In this document: piece after piece, positions 1-8,864 of the stretch
How positions within the stretch are numbered: position 1 is the first letter of the stretch
How the letters are laid out: every line of letters begins with the position of its first letter
Assembly (NCBI RefSeq): GCF_015689195.1
Contig: NZ_CP065044.1
Coordinates: forward strand, 3,658,001 to 3,722,000
Reading direction: 5' to 3'
Source: Pectobacterium aroidearum
GTDB lineage: Bacteria > Pseudomonadota > Gammaproteobacteria > Enterobacterales > Enterobacteriaceae
Length of the DNA stretch: 64,000 bases
Notes under the pieces: model-generated
Databases searched by the model: none
What the model was told of the DNA's origin: nothing
What the model saw: the letters and a program-made list of their open reading frames with translations, nothing else
Position numbers and translations under genes: made by a program

Positions 1-622
1 GTCGCCCCAGCGAGGTGGCTTCCAACATGGCCGCGACAGATGCACCATGATTCTCGCTGCGACGCGTAATCAGCTGTTCACGCTGTTCTGAATCCACATC
101 AGCAAAGACCGCCTGCTGATACCAGTCCTGCAAGACCGCAGGCAGAGGTTCCTGACGAAAGCGCTGCGCCCAGCGTGCATCATGGTGGGTACGCTCCGTA
201 CGCAGCTCGGGCGTCGCCAGACCGGGGTGTCCCCCTTCGACCAATAGCCCCAGCATGCCGTCATGCTGTCCGGTGCAGGCGTGATACATCGCGATACGCC
301 CACCGAGCGAATAGCCCAGCAGCCAATAGCGCGTAATACCCTGCACCAGCAGCGTGGCGCTTAGCTGGCGACTCACATCGGCAAAATCGGCAGTGGCAAT
401 CGTTCGCGACGCACCGTGCCCGGGTAAATCCACCAACAGCACAGGCCAGTCACGACAAAATGGCAGGACGGGTAACCAGTCCTCGCCACTGCCTAATAAA
501 CCATGCAGGCACACCAGCCACGGCTGCCCAGAAGCCACAGCGCCATGCGTCACCTTCCGGCAGCTTAGCTCTTGAAAGCCTAGACTCTGAGGAACCAGCC
601 TCTGAGCATCTAGTGCGCCCAT
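1..622 (-). CDS. menH: MenH, SHCHC synthase (partial, 3' end beyond the window)
   Basis: Alpha/beta-hydrolase of menaquinone synthesis. It removes pyruvate from the MenD product SEPHCHC to give SHCHC. The frame starts at the ATG at 622-620 ([10 protein letters not shown]) and stays open to the window edge, giving about 207 residues; the C-terminus is off the window. Visible family features are the oxyanion-hole [11 protein letters not shown] segment near residue 30 and the nucleophile elbow GYSLGGR with the catalytic serine near residue 100. The start codon lies inside the end of menD (13-nt overlap), so translation is probably coupled in a menF/menD/menH cluster. The catalytic Asp/His region cannot be checked here. 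Confidence 0.93.
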   Translation of the reverse strand, partial: MGALDAQRLVPQSLGFQELSCRKVTHGAVASGQPWLVCLHGLLGSGEDWLPVLPFCRDWPVLLVDLPGHGASRTIATADFADVSRQLSATLLVQGITRYWLLGYSLGGRIAMYHACTGQHDGMLGLLVEGGHPGLATPELRTERTHHDARWAQRFRQEPLPAVLQDWYQQAVFADVDSEQREQLITRRSENHGASVAAMLEATSLGR

Positions 623-2292
623 GTCGCCACCTGCGCGACCAGTTCGTTAAGCGTTGCTGCGCCTTCCTTCGGTTCAACCACAACCTCCAGCAGCGTGACG
701 CCACCTTGTGCCCAGCAATCCATCACCGTATTTGCCAGTTGTTCCCAGTTATCAGCACGCACGTAATTGAGGCCAAACATCGCAGCGGCGTGGCCGAACT
801 CCACATTTTGCGGCATGCAGTAAAACGTTTCGCGCTGTGCAACCGGCGTCGGCAGCAGGGAAAATATCTGGCCGCCGTTATTGTTCACCACAATCAACAC
901 CAGCGGTGCGGGAGCCTGACGCAGCAGCGCCAGCGCATTCAAATCGTATAACGCAGAAAGATCGCCGACGATGCCCAGCGTCGGTTTTGCCGTGGCACGC
1001 TGCACGCCTGCCAGCGTGGAGATCAGACCATCAATACCGCTGGCACCACGATTACCGTACACCGGATACCCCTGCGGGAGCTGCGCCAGCGCGTCGATCA
1101 GCCTCACAACAAGGCTGTTGCCGACAAACAGCTGTCCATCCGGCGGCAACAGCGCCGGGATGCGCTGTGCCAGTTGCGCTTCCCCAAAGCGAGAAGCCAG
1201 ATGGGTATCAATCTGCCGCTGCGTTTTATCGGCAATATCCACCAACATATCCGCCCACGGCGTCTGCTTATGCGCCGGGTGCGCAGAAAGCCATTCGCCC
1301 ACGTCGGCGACCAGACGGCGTCCGCGATGGTGGGCCGGATCCAGCCGTCCCGGCAGATCGTCAATTAACCAAAATTCTTGCGGCTGGCACTGTTCCTGCC
1401 ATTGCAGCAGACGTTTACCCGTCAGGCTACCGCCGAACTGCAAGACAATCTCCGCCTGCCGTAAGCGATCCACCGCGTCGGGATGCGCCAGCCAGATATC
1501 CGCGCAGGGTAACGGCTGCCCGCTTTGCGACAGGACATCACCAATCAGCGGCCAGCCTAATTCGTTCGCCCACGCGGCGAGGCGCGCCCCCTGTTCCGGA
1601 CTCACGCGACCGGCGAGAACGACGCCGCGCTTCTGCCGCCACTGCGGCCAGTCCGGCTGTACCGCCAGAGTGCTCTGGCGCATTTCACGCAGCCAAGGCT
1701 CACGGCTGCCCCACCAGTCGCCCAGCGCCATCAGCCAATCCTGATACGCCGTGCCGTCATCGGCACCGTACAGCGGTTCAGCAAAGGGGCAATTAATGTG
1801 CAGCGCGCCGTGCGCCAGCCGCGCCATCGCGCTATCCACAGAGGAAACCAGCCAGCTAGCCGGGATATCAGGCGTGGGACGCGGCAAATCCAGCGCCAGC
1901 GTAGGATGTGAAGCATACAGTGCATGCTGACGAATCGCCTGATTCGCCCCGCAGTCAATCAGCTCCGGCGGGCGGTCGGCCGTCAGCACCACCAGCCGTT
2001 CGCCGGTCAGTCCGGCTTCAATGATGGCCGGATAAAGATTCGCGGCAGCCGTACCTGACGTCACGATAATCGCAACCGGTTCACGCGAGGCTTTTGCCAG
2101 GCCCAGCGCCAGATGTCCGAGCCCTCGCTCGTCAAAATGCGTGTGGCAAATCAGCGCGTGATTGTCCGCCGCAGACAAGGTCAGCGGGGTGGAGCGAGAA
2201 CCAGGCGCGATGCAGACATGCCGGACGCCGTGGCGGGTCAGCGATTCCAGCAGTAATGTAGCCCAGCGGCGATTAAATACACTTGTTGACAT
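610..2292 (-). CDS. menD: MenD, SEPHCHC synthase
   Basis: Thiamine-diphosphate and Mg-dependent enzyme that adds succinic semialdehyde, derived from 2-oxoglutarate, to isochorismate. It is the first committed step of menaquinone synthesis, in the cytoplasm. The 560 aa match the family length. The N-terminal pyrimidine-binding part contains [10 protein letters not shown] (about residues 30-40) and [10 protein letters not shown]. The C-terminal ThDP-binding part contains [10 protein letters not shown] and [14 protein letters not shown] followed by VNNNGG. The gene overlaps menH by 13 nt. It is separated from menF by 220 bp, a wider gap than expected for a tight operon, so menD may have its own promoter. 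Confidence 0.97.
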   Translation of the reverse strand: MSTSVFNRRWATLLLESLTRHGVRHVCIAPGSRSTPLTLSAADNHALICHTHFDERGLGHLALGLAKASREPVAIIVTSGTAAANLYPAIIEAGLTGERLVVLTADRPPELIDCGANQAIRQHALYASHPTLALDLPRPTPDIPASWLVSSVDSAMARLAHGALHINCPFAEPLYGADDGTAYQDWLMALGDWWGSREPWLREMRQSTLAVQPDWPQWRQKRGVVLAGRVSPEQGARLAAWANELGWPLIGDVLSQSGQPLPCADIWLAHPDAVDRLRQAEIVLQFGGSLTGKRLLQWQEQCQPQEFWLIDDLPGRLDPAHHRGRRLVADVGEWLSAHPAHKQTPWADMLVDIADKTQRQIDTHLASRFGEAQLAQRIPALLPPDGQLFVGNSLVVRLIDALAQLPQGYPVYGNRGASGIDGLISTLAGVQRATAKPTLGIVGDLSALYDLNALALLRQAPAPLVLIVVNNNGGQIFSLLPTPVAQRETFYCMPQNVEFGHAAAMFGLNYVRADNWEQLANTVMDCWAQGGVTLLEVVVEPKEGAATLNELVAQVATWAH

Positions 2293-2512
2293 GATGTACT
2301 CAACAACTCAGGTTGCAGGTTATTCCCGCCATCTTCCTGTGTACTGGCTCGATGCTCACAGAAAATGATGGATATAGACAAAATACGAATGATCAAACTG
2401 TTGGCGGCCTGGTTGCCCTTCAGCAAACATCAAGATCGGCACTATTATATTTTTTTTTATCACGCTGACTTTGATATAAACCATTACCTGACACAACAAC
2501 CATAAAACAAAA
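2293..2512 (-). promoter_or_regulatory. menF-menD intergenic gap with a possible menD promoter
   Basis: This is a 220-bp AT-rich gap. On the minus strand a perfect TATAAT lies at 2449-2444, preceded by a run of A residues. No good -35 hexamer sits at the right distance. I see it as a possible menD promoter, not a firm one. No coding sequence fits here. Confidence 0.3.
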
Positions 2513-3841
2513 CTATGACATATCACCGTCTAACAGGGATCTCAGCCCTGCGGCTTTGTTTTCCAACTCCTGCCATTCTTGTTCTGGATCAGAACCGGCC
2601 ACAATTCCGGCACCGGCATAGAGCGTCAAAATATGATCCCGCACTTCAGCCGAACGTAACGCCACGCTAAATTCAGACTGCTGACGAGACAGGTAACCCG
2701 CCGACCCAGCGTACCAGCCGCGTTCAAATGGTTCATGTTCGGCAATAAAACGGCGCGCCTCTTGCCTCGGTAAACCCGCCACCGCCGCCGTGGGCTGTAA
2801 TGCATTCAGGCACGCGCTATCGGACGCAGTTCGCAAAGTGGCGTGAATGGTACGGCGCAGGTGCTGCACTTTACGCAGGCGCACAATTTCCGGCGGCATC
2901 ACATCCAGCGACAGCGCCGACTGCTGTAACCGCTGGCAAATATCATCCACCACCAGCATGTTCTCACACTGATTTTTGGTGTCATTCATCAGCCAGTCGC
3001 CCAGTTCAGCGGCTTTGTGCGCATCGCGATCGCTTGCCACCGTTCCCGCCAGCGCTTCCGTTTCCAGTTCGCTCCCCCGACGGCGATAAAGCCGCTCCGG
3101 GCTGGAACCAAGAAACGCATGACGCGCGTCGTGCGCCAGCATGAAATGGAAGCAGTGGTGATTTGCCGCCCGGCTGGCGGCCATAAAGGTGGTCGCCTGT
3201 AGCGGCTGCGTCAGCGTTAGCGTCGTCGTGCGCGCCAGAACGACCTTTTCCATCAGCCCTGCTTTGATGTCGTGCAACGCCCGCTGGAGCAAATCAATCC
3301 ATCCCTGACGCTCCGGCTGATGCCCGACGGACTGTACCTCCGCATGCAAAAGAGGCGACGGCGCAGGCGGCAGAAGCAGATTAAGAAACGCCGAAGCTTC
3401 GGCGGCATCCTGTTGCAATGAGGTATCGCTGAACAGATTAATGCTCAGACTGAGCGTATCATCCTGACGCCGTAGTTCTGCCCGGGGCAAAAACAGGTAG
3501 CCAGGTGAAGACGTGCCGCTTTCTTTTATCTGGTTAAACGCATTCAGCCCCCAGATACGCACGTTGGGATCGCACTGCTGCTGAGCAAGAAATGCTTCTG
3601 CATCCTGAAGATGACGAAACCCACACACGTTGCCGCAAACGGCGGCTTCTTCACGATCCTGACGATGTTGCCAATAGAACTGCGGGTACACTGGCTGAGT
3701 CGCCAGCCACGGCAATAGCTCAGACGCATCGCTGAGAGTTAATGAACGCGTTATTTGTCTGAAACCTGCGCGTTCAGGCTGTGGCTCGCGCAAATCCTGC
3801 TGCAAATGCCGCAGCAAGTCGGAAAGTTGTTTCACCGTCAC
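2513..3841 (-). CDS. menF: MenF, isochorismate synthase
   Basis: Converts chorismate to isochorismate and feeds MenD. The 442 aa contain the C-terminal chorismate-binding domain (from about residue 180): KVVLARTTTLTL, FLGSSPERLYRR, ETEALAGTVASDRD and the terminal AGAGIVAGSDPEQEW segment that builds the Mg and chorismate site. The last part reads like entC/menF enzymes. Its position directly upstream of menD/menH separates it from entC, which normally sits with enterobactin genes. The start MTVKQLSDLL is the first in-frame ATG with family-like sequence following. Confidence 0.95.
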   Translation of the reverse strand: MTVKQLSDLLRHLQQDLREPQPERAGFRQITRSLTLSDASELLPWLATQPVYPQFYWQHRQDREEAAVCGNVCGFRHLQDAEAFLAQQQCDPNVRIWGLNAFNQIKESGTSSPGYLFLPRAELRRQDDTLSLSINLFSDTSLQQDAAEASAFLNLLLPPAPSPLLHAEVQSVGHQPERQGWIDLLQRALHDIKAGLMEKVVLARTTTLTLTQPLQATTFMAASRAANHHCFHFMLAHDARHAFLGSSPERLYRRRGSELETEALAGTVASDRDAHKAAELGDWLMNDTKNQCENMLVVDDICQRLQQSALSLDVMPPEIVRLRKVQHLRRTIHATLRTASDSACLNALQPTAAVAGLPRQEARRFIAEHEPFERGWYAGSAGYLSRQQSEFSVALRSAEVRDHILTLYAGAGIVAGSDPEQEWQELENKAAGLRSLLDGDMS

Positions 3842-4051
3842 CCCGGAGACCTAACACAAAGTAGGGGATTATACGGGAAAAAAACACGCCGTGGGTGAGA
3901 GGTTACGCAAGAGTAAAAGGCTACCCTCAGCAGGGTACGCTCCATCGCATTTTTATGACGTGCCGTTGCTGATGCAACGTTAAAAATTTCCCCCGGAAAT
4001 TCTACCCCATGAGGGTTATCCGCATAACCATAACGATGCGAGCAGGCTAAA

Positions 4052-4095
4052 ATCGCATCAAACGGCAAAACGGCGCGTATGTATCGCTTTAAAAT
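4052..4095 (+). promoter_or_regulatory. Candidate promoter with mar/sox/rob-like box
   Basis: A TAAAAT -10 hexamer lies at 4090-4095 with no recognisable -35. At 4052-4071 a 20-bp stretch matches most defined positions of the MarA/SoxS/Rob box (ATCGCAT at the left, GGCAAAA at the right). Its end overlaps where the -35 would be, the class II arrangement known for E. coli micF. The match count is my own hand alignment; mismatches fall at three of the fourteen defined positions. Confidence 0.4.
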
Positions 4096-4099
4096 CCCA

Positions 4100-4163
4100 C
4101 TCCATCATCATTATTGCTTCAATTGATCTATTCTTTTGCCGATTATCTAATCGGCATTTTTTT
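4100..4163 (+). ncRNA. micF: Candidate MicF-like small RNA
   Basis: A 64-nt unit begins about 5-7 nt after the -10 hexamer and ends in a strong intrinsic terminator (stem 4138-4145/4148-4155, then seven T). No plus-strand protein gene precedes it. Its 5' end contains ATCATCATTA, the conserved start of enterobacterial MicF. The stretch CATCATTATT is complementary to the ompF start region as I recall it from E. coli. MicF in E. coli lies just upstream of rcsD on the same strand; here rcsD follows after one MFS gene. The candidate is shorter than E. coli MicF (93 nt), so the assignment is tentative. Confidence 0.5.
4138..4163 (+). terminator. Intrinsic terminator of the small RNA
   Basis: Perfect 8-bp stem GCCGATTA/TAATCGGC with a 2-nt loop, followed by A and seven T on the plus strand. 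The minus strand shows no U-tract, so it terminates plus-strand transcription, although no plus-strand CDS lies upstream. Confidence 0.85.
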
Positions 4164-4294
4164 GCGCGCGACACTACCTCAGAAAATGCTGTTCCCCCTT
4201 CCCTCTCAAACCGCGCGCCAGGATTCTTTCCATTCAGACCGCTAATTATGGTAAAAATAGGCCCTTGTTACGTCGACCGGATAGTCTCGTTAGG

Positions 4295-5464
4295 ATGAGT
4301 ACAACACTGAATTCCAACCCGTTATGCGTCAATCAGCCTCTGCCGGGCAAAAAGGCACAGACAGCGACGCGCATCGTTTTCTTTGTTGCGGGTTTCGCCA
4401 TGGCCTCCTGGGCACCGCTGGTGCCATTTGTCAAAACGCGGCTGGCTATCAGTGATGCCTCTCTGGGGATGTTGCTACTTTCTCTTGGTATTGGTTCGCT
4501 GCTGGCTATGCCGCTCACCGGTTTCCTCACCAGCAAGCTAGGGTGTCGCAGCGTGATTTTGCTGGCAAGCGCACTGCTTTGTCTGGTATTGCCCGCATTG
4601 ACGCAGGCAGGCACATTACCCGTGATGGCGATAACGCTGCTCTTTTTCGGCGCATCTATCGGCATGATCGATGTTGCGATGAATATTCAGGCCGTCATCG
4701 TAGAACGTGCCAGCGGCCGGGCGATGATGTCCGGTTTTCATGGTTTCTTTAGCGTCGGGGGGATTGTCGGCGCAGGCGGCGTCAGCGCCCTCCTGTGGCT
4801 TGGTCTCTCCCCGCTAATGGCCATCCTGACGATGGTTGCGCTGGTACTGATATTTATGGCAGTGGCGCACAAACACCTGCTGCGCACCACGAATCAGGAT
4901 GACGGCGGCCCACTGTTTGTCATCCCGCGCGGCTGGGTGATGTTCATTGGTTCACTGTGCTTCATCATGTTCCTGGCCGAAGGTTCCATATTGGACTGGA
5001 GCGCCCTCTTTTTAACGGTTGAACGCAACCTGAGCGGCGCGCAGGCAGGCATGGGCTATGCCGCGTTTTCCGTCGCGATGACGCTGGGCAGACTGAACGG
5101 CGACCGTATCGTTAATGCGCTTGGACGCTACGCGATTCTTACCGGCGGCAGCCTCTGTGCCGCACTCGGTCTGGTGTTAACGATCAGTATTGATAATGCG
5201 ATCACCGCGATTCTTGGCTTTGTGATGGTCGGTATCGGCGCATCCAATGTGGTGCCGATTCTTTTCAGCGCGGCGGGAAATCAAAAGATCATGCCGCCCA
5301 ATCTGGCCATCGCCTCGATTACAACCGTGGGCTACGCTGGTATTCTGATCGGCCCGACCATTCTCGGCTTTATTGCACAGTTCAGCAATTTGGCTACCGC
5401 ATTCGGGTTTGTCGCACTGTTGTTGCTGGGCGTCAGCGCCAGTGCGCGTGCCGTCATCCGCTAA
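4295..5464 (+). CDS. MFS transporter, YbjJ-like
   Basis: Integral membrane major facilitator of about 389 aa with roughly 12 hydrophobic segments. The N-terminal half has the MFS-type loop FLTSKLGCRSV, and the sequence AMASWAPLVPFVK is typical of the YbjJ/FucP-like group. Substrate is unknown. I chose ATG 4295; a TTG at 4265 in the same frame is the alternative, and neither has a convincing ribosome site. A 16-codon ORF at 4248-4298 (MVKIGPCYVD...) ends with its TGA overlapping this ATG (ATGA), so translational coupling is possible. The gene ends 16 nt before rcsD, so the two are probably co-transcribed. It occupies the place where ompC/micF border rcsD in K-12. Confidence 0.85.
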   Translation: MSTTLNSNPLCVNQPLPGKKAQTATRIVFFVAGFAMASWAPLVPFVKTRLAISDASLGMLLLSLGIGSLLAMPLTGFLTSKLGCRSVILLASALLCLVLPALTQAGTLPVMAITLLFFGASIGMIDVAMNIQAVIVERASGRAMMSGFHGFFSVGGIVGAGGVSALLWLGLSPLMAILTMVALVLIFMAVAHKHLLRTTNQDDGGPLFVIPRGWVMFIGSLCFIMFLAEGSILDWSALFLTVERNLSGAQAGMGYAAFSVAMTLGRLNGDRIVNALGRYAILTGGSLCAALGLVLTISIDNAITAILGFVMVGIGASNVVPILFSAAGNQKIMPPNLAIASITTVGYAGILIGPTILGFIAQFSNLATAFGFVALLLLGVSASARAVIR

Positions 5465-5480
5465 TCAGGAGCGTTAATTG

Positions 5481-8168
5481 ATGCCAGCAATGATTCTGCG
5501 TTATTTTTCTCTCCTTACGGTGTTATCGCTCCTGATTACCGGAACGTTCAGCTATAGCTACATCAACGACTTGCTGGCGGACAAAAAACACTCTCTGACA
5601 ACCATTGCTCAGGGCATACAAAAACGTGTCGATACCTACCGTTTCTTCACCTACCAAATATACGGCAGCTTGAACAGCGAACCGTCCGCGAGCGATACCA
5701 ACATTACCGCCATTAATTTAATGCCCAATGTTTTCTACGTAGAAAAAAACGGTCAGAAAACGGACGCGCTGATTTTTGGGCAACACGATAAAGGCACGCT
5801 GACGTCGGTTCGTCGGATATCACGCTATCTGGATATTCTCTGGGGAGCGGAGAACAGCGTCTATTCCATGTATTACCTGAATGGTATCGACAATAGCCTG
5901 ACGATGATTTCCACGCAGACCCTGAAAGATATCTCTTCGCAGTTCCGCGGAAATTATATTACGGTCATCGCCGAAGCCCGCCGGACAGAAATGCTGCAAC
6001 AGGCGAATGTGTTAGACGAGCGCGAAAGTTTTTCCCCGCTGCGTAAATTACGCTTCTATAACGACTACTATTTTACGCTGCGCACCACATTCAATCAGCC
6101 AGGCCATCTGGCGACAATTCTTGCCTTCGACCTGCCGATTAATGATTTAATCCCAGACACGATTCCGCGTGAGCACCTTATGCTGAAGCCGGATACGCCC
6201 GCGGCCAGCAATATGGACAGCAGCAGTAATGGCGAAGGTTCGGCTGACGTGCAGCTTCATGGCTCCAATATTGAAATCTCCGCTACGCTCGTTAATGCAC
6301 CGCTGAAAATCGTTTTTCAGGTTCCCGTAAAAACCCTGATTATTGATTCATTGCGTAATAACGTCTGGCTTCTGCTGCTGAATCTGGTTCTGCTGATTTT
6401 ATCCCTCGCTGGCTTTTATCTTTTCCGTCGGAAGTATGCACATCCCGTAGAGGATTTATCGCATCAGTTGGAAAAGAAGCTGGATATTTACCGTGAAACC
6501 ACGAGCAGAATTCCGATGGGCGTGCTGGTTTATGACTTCAGCAGCAATAAAATCATCATACAAAATGAGCGTGCCGAGCATTTACTTCCGCACCTGAGCC
6601 TGCAAAAAATCACCAATATGGCGGACGAACATCAGGGCGTTATTCAGGTCACGATCAATAATGAAATGTATGAAATCCGCCAAATTCGTAGCCAATATTC
6701 GCCTGATTATTGCCTCTTCCTGCTGCGTGAACAGGATAAAGAGATTCTGGTACAGCGGAAGTTGCTGCTGGCTCAGCGTGAATATGAAAAGAATATTCAT
6801 GCCAGAAAACGCTTATTCCAAAACCTGCTCAGCGAATTCAAACAGCCACTGATTTCACTGCAACAGCATATCCATACGCTGCGCCACAGCGGTACGGAAA
6901 CGGTACAGACACCAACACTAGATCAGCTAACGGCAGATACTCGCTGTGCTATCGAACTGCTGGAAAATATCGCCTTGCACGAAAAGCTCGAAGCGCAGGA
7001 ATGGACCGTGGTTAACAACAGCTTTTCGCTGCTGGCGCTAATGGACAATGTTCTTCTTGAGCTACTACCACGATTGAACCAAAAAGGTCTGGCCCTGTTT
7101 CATCATTACAACCTGGATAGTAATCAAACTTACGTGGGTGATGCCGAGCTGTTGAAAAAGACGCTGGCGCTGCTGCTGAATTATTCAGTGACCAATACGG
7201 ATTACGGCAAGATTACCGTGTCGGTTGACAGAAAAAATAATGAGTCGGATACGTTGATTATTCAGGTCAGCGATACGGGAACGCATGTTTCAGGCAAAGA
7301 GCAGGAAAATATCCGTCATCCTTTCCTACACCCCGCCACTTCCGATCGTTTCGGACAAAATTCAGGATTGACCTTATTTTTGTGTAATCAACTCTGTAAT
7401 AAACTGGGCGGTGCGTTAACCATCAACAGTAAGTCCGGGTTAGGTACACACTATATTCTGACGCTAAAACTGGAGCCGGAAGCGCTTCCCGTTGAGGAAG
7501 AAAAACTGCTGGATGGTATTACCATTCTGCTGGATGTGACATCTGATGAAGTACAGCATATTGTCGGCAATATGCTGACGGGCTGGGGAGCAAATTATCT
7601 GGTTAGCGATGAACGCCAGATTAATCAGGAAGCAGATATCTGCATTACTGACGACCCGGAGAACAAGACAGATTATACGCTGCTGTTGAGTCACGACGAT
7701 GACACATTAACGCCTTTGGGCCCGCGCCGTTTGCGGGTGAATTATAATATCAGCCACCTCCTGCTGGAGGCATTACTGAAGCTGATTGAGCTACAACTGG
7801 AAACATCACCCGATGCGCTACAGGAAGGGGAACAGGATGATGTCGAGTTTTACGCCGCACAATTGGCATCAAGCGACTATTATTCGCTGTTCGTGGAGAC
7901 AGTACCGGATGATTTAAAGAGGCTGTATACTGAAGCGGAAGCAGGCGATTTTCCGTCACTTTCGCAGACGGCACACCGGCTGAAAGGCGTGTTTGCCATG
8001 CTGAATCTGCATCCTGGCAAACTGTTGTGTGAACAGCTTGAACAGCATATTACCGCGCATGATAGTGAAGAGATCGACGCAAACCTTCATAAGATTGAAA
8101 GGTTTGTCAGTGCACTACTATCCCCAGAAGAACCTAAAGGGCAGCAAGGTAGCCAACAAGATGAGTAA
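5481..8168 (+). CDS. rcsD: RcsD, Rcs phosphorelay histidine phosphotransfer protein
   Basis: Inner-membrane phosphotransfer protein of the Rcs envelope-stress relay. It passes phosphate from RcsC to RcsB, controlling capsule, motility and, in soft-rot bacteria, virulence. The 895 aa show an N-terminal membrane segment (about 5-25), a periplasmic domain, a second membrane segment near residues 290-310, a degenerate kinase-like core lacking the phospho-acceptor His, and a C-terminal HPt domain. In the HPt domain QTAHRLKGVF places the phosphotransfer histidine at 832. Start at ATG 5481 is set by AGGAG at 5467-5471; the TTG just before it is less likely. rcsB begins 8 nt after the stop. Confidence 0.95.
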   Translation: MPAMILRYFSLLTVLSLLITGTFSYSYINDLLADKKHSLTTIAQGIQKRVDTYRFFTYQIYGSLNSEPSASDTNITAINLMPNVFYVEKNGQKTDALIFGQHDKGTLTSVRRISRYLDILWGAENSVYSMYYLNGIDNSLTMISTQTLKDISSQFRGNYITVIAEARRTEMLQQANVLDERESFSPLRKLRFYNDYYFTLRTTFNQPGHLATILAFDLPINDLIPDTIPREHLMLKPDTPAASNMDSSSNGEGSADVQLHGSNIEISATLVNAPLKIVFQVPVKTLIIDSLRNNVWLLLLNLVLLILSLAGFYLFRRKYAHPVEDLSHQLEKKLDIYRETTSRIPMGVLVYDFSSNKIIIQNERAEHLLPHLSLQKITNMADEHQGVIQVTINNEMYEIRQIRSQYSPDYCLFLLREQDKEILVQRKLLLAQREYEKNIHARKRLFQNLLSEFKQPLISLQQHIHTLRHSGTETVQTPTLDQLTADTRCAIELLENIALHEKLEAQEWTVVNNSFSLLALMDNVLLELLPRLNQKGLALFHHYNLDSNQTYVGDAELLKKTLALLLNYSVTNTDYGKITVSVDRKNNESDTLIIQVSDTGTHVSGKEQENIRHPFLHPATSDRFGQNSGLTLFLCNQLCNKLGGALTINSKSGLGTHYILTLKLEPEALPVEEEKLLDGITILLDVTSDEVQHIVGNMLTGWGANYLVSDERQINQEADICITDDPENKTDYTLLLSHDDDTLTPLGPRRLRVNYNISHLLLEALLKLIELQLETSPDALQEGEQDDVEFYAAQLASSDYYSLFVETVPDDLKRLYTEAEAGDFPSLSQTAHRLKGVFAMLNLHPGKLLCEQLEQHITAHDSEEIDANLHKIERFVSALLSPEEPKGQQGSQQDE

Positions 8169-8176
8169 CCAAAACG

Positions 8177-8827
8177 ATGAGTAACTTAAACGTAATTATT
8201 GCCGACGACCACCCTATTGTCCTTTTTGGCATCAAAAAATCGCTTGAGCAGATTGAATGGGTCAATGTGGTTGGCGAATTTGAAGACTCAACAGCGCTTA
8301 TCAACAACCTGCCTAAGCTGGACGCTAACGTTTTAATTACCGATTTATCCATGCCTGGCGATAAATACGGCGATGGCATCACCCTCATTAAATACATTAA
8401 GCGCCATTTTCCTCATCTCTCTATTATTGTTCTCACCATGAATAATAATCCGGCGATTCTGAGCGCGGTGCTGGATTTGGATATCGAAGGTATCGTTCTG
8501 AAACAGGGCGCGCCGACCGATTTACCCAAAGCGCTGGCTGCCCTGCAAAAAGGGAAGAAGTTCACGCCGGACAGCGTATCCAAAGTGCTGGAGAAAATCA
8601 GCGCCAGCGGCTACGGTGACAAACGCCTGTCACCGAAAGAAAGTGAAGTGCTGCGCCTGTTTGCCGAAGGTTTTTTGGTCACCGAAATCGCCAAAAAACT
8701 CAACCGCAGTATCAAAACGATCAGTAGCCAGAAGAAGTCAGCGATGACCAAGCTGGGCGTCGACAACGATATCGCCCTGCTGAACTATCTGTCTTCCGTT
8801 AATGGCGGCGCAACGCAGGTCGACTAA
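8177..8827 (+). CDS. rcsB: RcsB, response regulator of the Rcs relay
   Basis: DNA-binding response regulator (216 aa). The receiver domain has acidic Asp10-Asp11 and phospho-acceptor Asp56 in TDLSMPGD. The C-terminal LuxR/FixJ-type helix-turn-helix runs through LSPKESEVLRLFAEGFLVTEIAKKLNRS (about 150-180). It forms homodimers or heterodimers with RcsA-type partners to control capsule and motility genes. It lies directly behind rcsD and faces rcsC convergently, the normal Rcs arrangement. Confidence 0.98.
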   Translation: MSNLNVIIADDHPIVLFGIKKSLEQIEWVNVVGEFEDSTALINNLPKLDANVLITDLSMPGDKYGDGITLIKYIKRHFPHLSIIVLTMNNNPAILSAVLDLDIEGIVLKQGAPTDLPKALAALQKGKKFTPDSVSKVLEKISASGYGDKRLSPKESEVLRLFAEGFLVTEIAKKLNRSIKTISSQKKSAMTKLGVDNDIALLNYLSSVNGGATQVD

Positions 8828-8838
8828 GCCTTTCCTCA

Positions 8839-8864
8839 CCTGCGCCAGCAACCGCTGGTGCAGG
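8839..8864. terminator. Possible bidirectional terminator between rcsB and rcsC
   Basis: Imperfect inverted repeat CCTGC-CCAGC / GCTGG-GCAGG fills the 37-bp gap between the convergent rcsB and rcsC stops. There is no long T-tract on either side, so termination is inferred from position. Confidence 0.45.

Noticed and set aside
3838-4068. 76-codon minus-strand frame (MPFDAILACSHRYGYADNP) just upstream of menF
   Set aside because: It overlaps the menF start and the candidate sRNA promoter, has no ribosome site I trust and no family I recognise; it could be a remnant but I cannot support it.
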